Assembly: GCA_036745195.1 (NCBI GenBank)
Contig: DAIOGO010000029.1
Span: 1 to 22,255, forward strand
Direction: 5' to 3'
From: JBFHRE01 sp036745195
Lineage (GTDB): Bacteria; Actinomycetota; Acidimicrobiia; Spongiisociales; ZC4RG35
Length of the DNA: 22,255 bases
Each line of letters starts with the position of its first letter. The stretch's first letter is position 1. The translations under genes and the position numbers were made by a program. The notes under the pieces are model-generated. The model saw nothing but the letters and a program-made list of their open reading frames with translations, had not been told where the DNA came from and made no database searches. Below, piece by piece: positions 7,187-12,442 of the stretch.

Positions 7187-8425
7187 TCATCGGTTGGGTG
7201 AAATCGGTTCGTCGGATGTCTTGAGTCCCTCGATGGTACGGACCAGGGGGAGCTCCCGATCCAACCGGCGGGCGGTCGGACTCATGAGCAACGCCAGCAG
7301 GGCGATGAAGACTCCGGAGAGGATCAAGGCCTGCTGGACGCCGAGAGCCGCCGCCAGCGGTGGCGCCAGGACCAGGGGACCCAGTTTGGCGATCTCGGAG
7401 TGGACCTGTGACACCCCCATGACCCGCCCGACCTGGCCTTCCGGCGAGTTGACGTGGATCATGGTGCGGGCGAGGGGAGCCATCACACCGATGATCACAC
7501 CCCAGGTGAGGGCCCCGACGAAGACCACCGGCAGTCTGGTGGTGCCGACGTAGATCAGCGCCCCCACCCCGTTCAGGGCCACCAGGGCGGCGACGGTGCG
7601 GGCCGACCTGCGGTGGGCGGGCAGCCGGCCGGCACCGATGCTTCCCGCCAGCAACCCGATCCCGAAGATCGTGTTGACGATGCCGAGCATCGCCGGTCCC
7701 GCCCCCAGGATGTCGCGGTAGAAAAGCGGTTCGAGGGCGCCGAAGAACCCGAAGGCGGACCAGACGGCGGTCCCCGCCAGTACGAAGAACCGCAGGCGCG
7801 GGCTCCGGTACACGGTGGAGAACCCCTCGACTGCGCCTTTCCAGCCGGTGGCGGCGTCGGCGTGCCGCTCGGGGCGGCGTGTCACCACCCGCGCCACCAG
7901 CGCCACCGCCACCAGCGAGGTGGCGGCGTCGAACCAGAAGATGGCGTCGATCCCGACGGTGGCCGCCATCACCGCCCCCAGCGAGGCGCCCGAGATGAGC
8001 GCCGCCATTCCGGCCATCTCGACCCAGGCGTTGATCTTGGCGAGACCGGCTTCGTCGGTGGCCAGGAATGGGGGGAACGAGGCGATAGCGGTGTAGGCGG
8101 GGGCCCCGAACAAGGCAATGGCGGCGGCCGCCCAAATCAACGAACCGAGATCGGCGGCGACGATGGCCGAAAGGGTGGCGGGCACGAAGAAGACTTCGCT
8201 TGCCATCAGCACCCGGCGTGGCCCGAAGCGATCGATCAACGGGCCTGCGATCCCGGAGCCGACCAGTCCGGCGACGCCCATGACACCGATCACCAATGCG
8301 ATCTGGCCGGCTTCTGCCTCCAACTCGTAGGCGGCTTTGCCCCAGATCCCCACGAAGAACGCCGCTTCCCCCCCGGTGCGGGAGATGAAGCGGGCGAGTG
8401 TGACGAGCAGGGCGGAGCGAGACAC
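7187..8425 (-). CDS. MFS transporter (12 helices, exporter-like)
   Basis: Predicted major-facilitator transporter of about 412 residues, inner membrane. Seen: ARFISRTGGEAAFFVGIWGKAAY in helix 1, motif A GPLIDRFGPRR at about 61-71 in loop 2-3, and hydrophobic blocks matching 12 helices, with a second pseudo-repeat starting near SPRLRFFVLAGTAVWSAFGF. It resembles EntS-like/MFS_3 exporters, but the substrate is not predictable. I place the start at the GTG at 8423-8425 (VSRSALLVTLARF), because the upstream extension to 8551 is low-quality sequence and a GAGACT box lies 6 nt before this GTG. First gene of the MFS-DUF2277-MFS unit, divergent from the kinase-LLM fusion. Confidence 0.9.
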   Translation of the reverse strand: MSRSALLVTLARFISRTGGEAAFFVGIWGKAAYELEAEAGQIALVIGVMGVAGLVGSGIAGPLIDRFGPRRVLMASEVFFVPATLSAIVAADLGSLIWAAAAIALFGAPAYTAIASFPPFLATDEAGLAKINAWVEMAGMAALISGASLGAVMAATVGIDAIFWFDAATSLVAVALVARVVTRRPERHADAATGWKGAVEGFSTVYRSPRLRFFVLAGTAVWSAFGFFGALEPLFYRDILGAGPAMLGIVNTIFGIGLLAGSIGAGRLPAHRRSARTVAALVALNGVGALIYVGTTRLPVVFVGALTWGVIIGVMAPLARTMIHVNSPEGQVGRVMGVSQVHSEIAKLGPLVLAPPLAAALGVQQALILSGVFIALLALLMSPTARRLDRELPLVRTIEGLKTSDEPISPNR

Positions 8426-8495
8426 ACCGCCAGTCTCGCAGACGGGCCGTGCGCCACCGTGCGGGGCCGGGTGGTGCCGTGCCATCATCCGCCCG
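8426..8495. promoter_or_regulatory. Divergent promoter region between MFS and kinase-LLM genes
   Basis: A 70-bp spacer. On the minus strand GAGACT (8437-8432) lies 6 nt before the MFS GTG. On the plus strand CATCAT (8483-8488) lies 7 nt before the ATG at 8496. Both keep the key A at position 2 and T at position 6 of TANNNT but lack the first T, so both are weaker -10 candidates for leaderless mRNAs. Confidence 0.4.
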
Positions 8496-9950
8496 ATGGC
8501 ACTGCCCGATCCGGCGTTCGTGTGGCTGCTCGGCCCCTCCGGGTCCGGCAAGTCGACCTGGGCAACCGCTCGTTACCGGCCCGAGGAGATCGTGTCGTCC
8601 GACGAGTTGCGGGGGCGGGTCGGGTCAGGTCGGGGAGACCTACGGGCCAGCGCCGATGCCTTTGCGGTGCTGGAGATGGTGGCCGCCGCCCGCCTACGGC
8701 GAGGCTTCACGGTGGTGGTCGACACCCTCGGTTTCGACCTGGACCTGCGGGCGCGGCTGGAGGCGGTCGCCGCGGCCGCCGGGGTACGGCCGATCGTGGT
8801 GGTCTTCGAAGCCGGGCTGGAGACCTGTCTGGCGCGCAACGCCACCAGGTCACAGCCGCTGTCTGCCTCGGTGATCCGCTCCCAGTTCAAGACCGCCCGC
8901 ACCGTTCTCGACTCGTTCGAAGACGCCGAGCTGATCAGAATCGGCGCGTCCTCCGGCGAGGCCGGGCCGGTAGCGATGTCACCCGGGCCGGTACCGGTTG
9001 GTTCGCCAACGGGTCTGGCGTTCTACCTCCACGTGTCCAGGTTCGTCGGTAACGCGGAGACGATGGGCCCGATGTTGCGTGAGATCGCGGTGGCCGCCGA
9101 ATCGGCAGGTTTCCGGGGGCTGAGTCTCATGGACCACCTTCGTCAGATCCCGCAGGTGGGCCGGGCTTGGGATCCGATCCTCGATCCGTTCACCACCCTC
9201 GCCCATCTCAGCGCGGTTGCTCCCTCGCTCGAGATGGGGGTGCTCGTCACCCCGGTCACCTACCGCAACGTCGTCGTCCTCGCCAAGGCGGTTGCGTCCC
9301 TCGACATCCTCTCGGGAGGACGGTCGTTCTGTGGTCTGGGGGCAGGGTGGTATGCGGCCGAGCATCAGGCAGCCGGGTTGCCGTTTCCCCCACCCGGGAC
9401 ACGGCTCGATCTACTGGAGGACTCGATCGGCGCCCTGCGGGCCCTTCTTGGGCCCGGCTCGAAGCCGTATCACGGTTCCCTCATCACCCTCGAGGACACC
9501 ACCTCCTACCCACGGCCGCGGCAGGAGCGGTTGCCGATTCTGATCGGGGGTGCCGGCCGGCGACGAATGCCCGCCATCGTCGCCCGCCATGCCGACCGTT
9601 GGAACCTGCCGGGCGGCTCCGGCGGGCTGGCCGAGGCTCGGGCCAGCTTGGCGGATCGATGCGCCGAGGTGGGGCGGGACCCCTCGGAGATCGAAGTCTC
9701 GGTGCTGGACCAGGCGTTGGTGGGTCACGACCGCGCCCACCTGGCCGAGCTGGTCGAACGGTTGCGAGGCAGGCTCGACGCCGTCGACTACGCCCGCCGA
9801 GTGCACGCCGGGACGCTCGATGAACAGATCGAGCGGTACCGCCGGATCCAAGAAGCGGGAGCACGGGCGGTATTCGTGGTCATACCCGATCTGGAGTCGG
9901 CGGCCTCTGTGGAGCGGTTCGCCCCGATCATCGCCGATCTCTCGGGCTAG
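8496..9950 (+). CDS. Fusion of P-loop kinase (AAA_33-like) and LLM-class F420-dependent oxidoreductase
   Basis: A 484-residue two-domain protein. Residues 7-150 are a small P-loop kinase or phosphotransferase: Walker A GPSGSGKS (13-20), DTLGFDLDLRARL (Asp76) as Walker B-like segment, and a basic lid RNATRSQPLSASVIRSQFKTA, resembling polynucleotide kinase-type AAA_33 proteins. After a Gly/Pro/Ser linker (151-172), residues 173-484 form a complete luciferase-like monooxygenase fold (AFYLHVSRFVG, LMDHLRQIP, ILSGGRSFCGLGAGW, LPILIGGAGRRRMPAIVARHADRWN), closest in my memory to the Rv1855c-type F420-dependent group. No stop or frameshift separates the halves. An internal Met161 could start a stand-alone LLM form. 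The start at ATG 8496 is chosen because earlier in-frame sequence lies over the divergent MFS gene and its promoter. Substrates of both halves are unknown. Confidence 0.88.
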   Translation: MALPDPAFVWLLGPSGSGKSTWATARYRPEEIVSSDELRGRVGSGRGDLRASADAFAVLEMVAAARLRRGFTVVVDTLGFDLDLRARLEAVAAAAGVRPIVVVFEAGLETCLARNATRSQPLSASVIRSQFKTARTVLDSFEDAELIRIGASSGEAGPVAMSPGPVPVGSPTGLAFYLHVSRFVGNAETMGPMLREIAVAAESAGFRGLSLMDHLRQIPQVGRAWDPILDPFTTLAHLSAVAPSLEMGVLVTPVTYRNVVVLAKAVASLDILSGGRSFCGLGAGWYAAEHQAAGLPFPPPGTRLDLLEDSIGALRALLGPGSKPYHGSLITLEDTTSYPRPRQERLPILIGGAGRRRMPAIVARHADRWNLPGGSGGLAEARASLADRCAEVGRDPSEIEVSVLDQALVGHDRAHLAELVERLRGRLDAVDYARRVHAGTLDEQIERYRRIQEAGARAVFVVIPDLESAASVERFAPIIADLSG

Positions 9951-9960
9951 GCCAGGACGT

Positions 9961-9986
9961 ATGGCGCAGGACGCATGGCGCAGGAC
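9961..9986. repeat. 14-bp-period direct repeat upstream of the OsmC-GNAT gene
   Basis: ATGGCGCAGGAC occurs at 9961-9972 and again at 9975-9986, with 2 bp between, so the period is 14 bp. The second copy spans the -35 region of the promoter whose -10 box is at 10000. It may be a regulator site or a local duplication. Confidence 0.55.
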
Positions 9987-9999
9987 CCGTGGCGTTCCA

Positions 10000-10011
10000 T
10001 AATGCCGGGAC
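10000..10011 (+). promoter_or_regulatory. Leaderless -10 box for the OsmC-GNAT gene
   Basis: TAATGC at 10000-10005 lies 6 nt before the ATG at 10012; five of six positions suit the window's TANNNT pattern in spirit, with the final T replaced by C. Confidence 0.5.
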
Positions 10012-10836
10012 ATGGAACGTCTCGCCTATCTGGTGCGCACCGGGCCCTCGTTGTTCGACTCGGTGACCCGCTCCGGTCACTCGGTCTCGGTCGATGGCGA
10101 GGCGGGGGGCGGTCCCACCCCGATGGAGATGCTCCTGCTGTCACTGGCATCGTGTGCCGGCGCCACGGTAGAGACGCTGATCGAGAAGATGCGGGGTGAG
10201 GTGGCCGGGATCCGGATCACCGTCGACGCCGTTCGGGCCGAGAAGGTCCCGCGGGTGTGGTCCGGGATCGACCTGTGCTTCGTGATCAGGTCCTCACTCG
10301 AGCGGAGCCGGGTCGAGCGGGCCCTCGATGTCACCGACCGCACCTGCCCGGTGTCGGTGATGATCGAACCCGGCACTCGGCTCGGTCGCTCCCTCGTCAC
10401 CGTCGAGCGGGTCGAGGCCGAGGTCACCCGCCCCCTACGGCAGCGACTCCTGCGACCTCTTCAGGGCCTCGACGCCCTGCAAGTGTCTGGAGAAGACGAC
10501 GGTGAGTCCGCCTGGTTGGCGGCTTTCGATGCCGGCGGGGTAGTGGGCACGGCCGGGATCGTTGCCGAACCGGCTCCCGACGGCAGCCCGGGCTGGCGGG
10601 TGCGGGCGATGGCGGTCGAGGAGAGCCTGCGGGGGCGGGGGGTCGGAGCCGAACTCCTGGCGGGTTGTCTCGACCATGCCGCCGGCCGACAGGAGCGGAC
10701 GGTGTGGTGCAGCGCCCGGGTCCCGGCCCTTGACTTCTACCGAGGAGCAGGCTTTGTCGTGGTGGGAGAGGTCTACGAGGAGCCCGGCATCGGGCCGCAT
10801 GTCACGATGGTGCTCGCCGGTCACGCCAGCCGCTGA
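10012..10836 (+). CDS. Fusion of OsmC-family peroxidase-like domain and GNAT acetyltransferase
   Basis: A 274-residue two-domain protein. Residues 1-137 match the OsmC/Ohr fold: GGGPTPMEMLLLSLASCAGATVETLIEKM with Cys48, and DRTCPVSVMI with Cys112, the two cysteines that reduce organic hydroperoxides in the family. Residues about 145-270 are a GNAT acetyltransferase: RVRAMAVEESLRGRGVGAEL carries the acetyl-CoA loop (RGRGVG, 207-212), and VPALDFYRGAGFVVVGEVYEE is the typical GNAT C-terminal end. There is no intervening stop. Start at ATG 10012 fits the TAATGC box. Its last 35 bp overlap the opposing membrane-protein gene. Together with the preceding gene this makes two consecutive fusions on one strand. 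The acetyl acceptor is unknown. Confidence 0.87.
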   Translation: MERLAYLVRTGPSLFDSVTRSGHSVSVDGEAGGGPTPMEMLLLSLASCAGATVETLIEKMRGEVAGIRITVDAVRAEKVPRVWSGIDLCFVIRSSLERSRVERALDVTDRTCPVSVMIEPGTRLGRSLVTVERVEAEVTRPLRQRLLRPLQGLDALQVSGEDDGESAWLAAFDAGGVVGTAGIVAEPAPDGSPGWRVRAMAVEESLRGRGVGAELLAGCLDHAAGRQERTVWCSARVPALDFYRGAGFVVVGEVYEEPGIGPHVTMVLAGHASR

Positions 10837-11593
10837 AGGTGGCCGCCACCAGGAAGGGGGAGATGGCGGCGACCCCGCTCGACCCACCCGCCGCAACCAT
10901 CACGAGCGCCACCGCCGCTGCCAACCGGCGACCGACCGCCAAACGGGCCGGGAGCATTGGTTCATTGGTGAAGTCGCAAACACTGGTCATGGGAGCCCCA
11001 CCCCGGAATAGGAGCAGGGCCGTTCCGAGAACCAAAGCCCCGCCGAGCACACCGGGGGCGGTCCAGGCCAGGTCCGGGAACCGGATCAACCCGACGACGG
11101 CCGCCAGCCCGATCAGCGCCAGGGCGAACCGTCGCTGGGCGAGCGGGGCGGACGGGGGAAGGCGGGTGTCGAGCAGGAATCCGACCCCCAGCCCGATGGC
11201 GGCGACGGCGGGGAGGCCGGAGGCGGCGGCGATGACGCCGGCAACTAAATGAACCACCACGTCCCCCCGCTTGGGGGGAAGACCGGTAGAGCGCAACAGC
11301 ACCCGGGCGGTGACGGCCAGCAGGTACACGGCGAGGAGGCTGGGGCGTCCGAGCTGCCAGACGGCGAGCGGAGCGGCTACGACGGCCAGGTTGGCAGTGG
11401 CCGGATGATCGGGGTCGAGCTCACGTGCCGCCACCCAGGCGAGGAACCCGCTGCCGCCGACGCCCACCGCCAAACCGAGGTCGCCGGAGGCGATCAACGC
11501 GATCAAACCAGCCATGCCCGAGGCGACAAACAGCCATCGGTTCGAGTTGAGTCGCAGGTCGAACGTCCTGCCCAGGTTGGTGATGCGGGTCAC
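10802..11593 (-). CDS. Multi-pass membrane protein of unknown function
   Basis: Protein of 263 residues that I do not recognise. It has about eight hydrophobic segments rich in Ala, Gly, Leu and Val (for example LFVASGMAGLIALIASGDLG, LLAVYLLAVTARVLL, ALVLGTALLLFRG) separated by short basic or acidic loops. The N-terminus (MTRITNLGRTFDLRLNSN) is soluble. One loop, APMTSVCDFTNEPMLPARL, is polar and holds the only cysteine. The low-complexity hydrophobic make-up gives no functional clue. The start is a GTG at 11591-11593, with TACGGT 8 nt upstream and TTAACG 18 bp before that. It ends inside the OsmC-GNAT gene (35-bp tail overlap). Confidence 0.7.
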   Translation of the reverse strand: MTRITNLGRTFDLRLNSNRWLFVASGMAGLIALIASGDLGLAVGVGGSGFLAWVAARELDPDHPATANLAVVAAPLAVWQLGRPSLLAVYLLAVTARVLLRSTGLPPKRGDVVVHLVAGVIAAASGLPAVAAIGLGVGFLLDTRLPPSAPLAQRRFALALIGLAAVVGLIRFPDLAWTAPGVLGGALVLGTALLLFRGGAPMTSVCDFTNEPMLPARLAVGRRLAAAVALVMVAAGGSSGVAAISPFLVAATFSGWRDRRAPS

Positions 11594-11601
11594 GAGTCGG
11601 G

Positions 11602-11631
11602 ACCGTAGCGGCTGCTCCAGACCACCGTTAA
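11602..11631 (-). promoter_or_regulatory. Promoter for the membrane protein gene
   Basis: On the minus strand TTAACG, an 18-bp spacer and TACGGT (11607-11602) sit 8 nt before the GTG at 11593, giving a transcript with at most 1-2 leader bases. Confidence 0.5.
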
Positions 11632-11662
11632 ACGGGAATCGTCGGGGTGGTTCAGCCGCTCG

Positions 11663-11887
11663 TCATCTGGCGATGAAGGGGCAGTGGCGGCATCCGATCT
11701 CGCAGCAGTGGCCCCGGTCCCACAGGAAGCCGGCGGTCATCACCGACAGGCCGGTCAGCGGGTCGCGATACTCGGGGAGCCCGGCTTCCAGCGCCGCCCG
11801 ATGGGCGGCGACGATCACCTCGAAGGCCGGATGGGAGGGGTCGAGCCTGGAGCGGGAGGGGTCGACCCGATCCTCAGGCAGGGCCAT
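11663..11887 (-). CDS. DUF5522-type small cysteine-rich protein
   Basis: A 74-residue protein recognised as DUF5522-like from LDPSHP, the HRAALEAGLPEYRDPLTG segment, TAGFLWDRGHCCEIGCRHCP and its end. Cys61, Cys62, Cys66 and Cys69 form a compact CC-x3-C-x2-C cluster able to bind a metal or iron-sulfur centre; this is an inference. The start is taken as the ATG at 11885-11887, overlapping the last 14 bp of the upstream nitrobindin gene, so the two are probably translated from one mRNA. The open frame extends to 11941 but that part lies entirely inside nitrobindin. Biochemical function is unknown. Confidence 0.8.
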   Translation of the reverse strand: MALPEDRVDPSRSRLDPSHPAFEVIVAAHRAALEAGLPEYRDPLTGLSVMTAGFLWDRGHCCEIGCRHCPFIAR

Positions 11888-12356
11888 GACTGATACGAAC
11901 CAGGGTGGCCTCGAGATGTGACTGGAGGGGGTGGCCGACACCGGCCAGCGCCAGCGTGTAGCGCATCGTGTCGCCGTCCACTTCGATGTGCCGCTCCACG
12001 TCAGAGACGAACACGGCGTTGGGGGTCAGGGATACCTCCATCGATCTCAGATGGAGGTGTCCTTCGCCGACCGAACCGGTGTCGATCTCGACGATCCCGG
12101 TGGGCTGGGCCAGGGCGAGCTCCACCCGGCCGGCTCCAGCCGGGCGCAGATACCCGGTCTCGCTGTGAAGGGGTTCACCGGTGACGGCGTCACGGGTGTG
12201 CTGGCTGTACAACATCACCGGCTTTGGCCCCATGGGCAGGTAGGTCGCCTCCTCGTGGTAGTCGAAGGGTTCGATCGTCGGATAGTGACCGTGCCCGGTC
12301 CCGCTCCACGTTCCGATCAGAAAAGCCAGGTCGTCGAGGTCGGGATGGTGCTTCAT
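11874..12356 (-). CDS. Nitrobindin-like haem-binding protein (FABP-like barrel; possible peroxynitrite isomerase)
   Basis: A 160-residue lipocalin/fatty-acid-binding-like beta barrel. Seen: LIGTWSGTGHGHYPTI with the GxWxGxG motif (15-21), the alternating strands PVMLYSQHTRD, GRVELALAQPTGIVE and DTMRYTLALAGVG, and the C-terminal SHLEATLVRI, whose His147 corresponds to the proximal haem ligand of mycobacterial and plant nitrobindins. Family members bind ferric haem and isomerise peroxynitrite to nitrate or bind NO. The length is usual for the family. The start ATG (12354-12356) is fixed by TAGGCT exactly 6 nt upstream. An inverted repeat covers that promoter. It is followed by an overlapping DUF5522 gene and is divergent from the ClC gene. 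Confidence 0.9.
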   Translation of the reverse strand: MKHHPDLDDLAFLIGTWSGTGHGHYPTIEPFDYHEEATYLPMGPKPVMLYSQHTRDAVTGEPLHSETGYLRPAGAGRVELALAQPTGIVEIDTGSVGEGHLHLRSMEVSLTPNAVFVSDVERHIEVDGDTMRYTLALAGVGHPLQSHLEATLVRISHGPA

Positions 12357-12368
12357 ACCCTGAGCCTA
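12357..12368 (-). promoter_or_regulatory. Leaderless -10 box for the nitrobindin gene
   Basis: On the minus strand TAGGCT (12368-12363) is followed by 6 nt (12362-12357) and the ATG at 12356. Confidence 0.65.
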
Positions 12369-12387
12369 TTCCCGGCCGGGGAGGCTC
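12362..12387. promoter_or_regulatory. Nested inverted repeat over the nitrobindin promoter (possible operator)
   Basis: GAGCCT at 12362-12367 and AGGCTC at 12382-12387 are inverted around a perfect 10-bp palindrome CCCGGCCGGG (12371-12380). On the minus strand the inner palindrome lies just upstream of the -10 box, where a repressor or redox regulator could act. Seen directly; the role is inference. Confidence 0.4.
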
Positions 12388-12429
12388 GGGCGGCGCCGGA
12401 CGGTCATCCTGATCCAGCCGGGGACGGCC

Positions 12430-12442
12430 TACCCTCCATCGG
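12430..12442 (+). promoter_or_regulatory. Leaderless -10 box for the ClC gene
   Basis: TACCCT at 12430-12435 lies 7 nt before the ATG at 12443. No Shine-Dalgarno is present in this short interval. Confidence 0.5.

Noticed and set aside
7454..9052. 532-codon open frame on the plus strand
   Set aside because: It spans the divergent promoter and overlaps both the MFS gene (opposite strand) and the kinase-LLM gene (other frame), and is Gly/Arg/Asp-rich without a domain.
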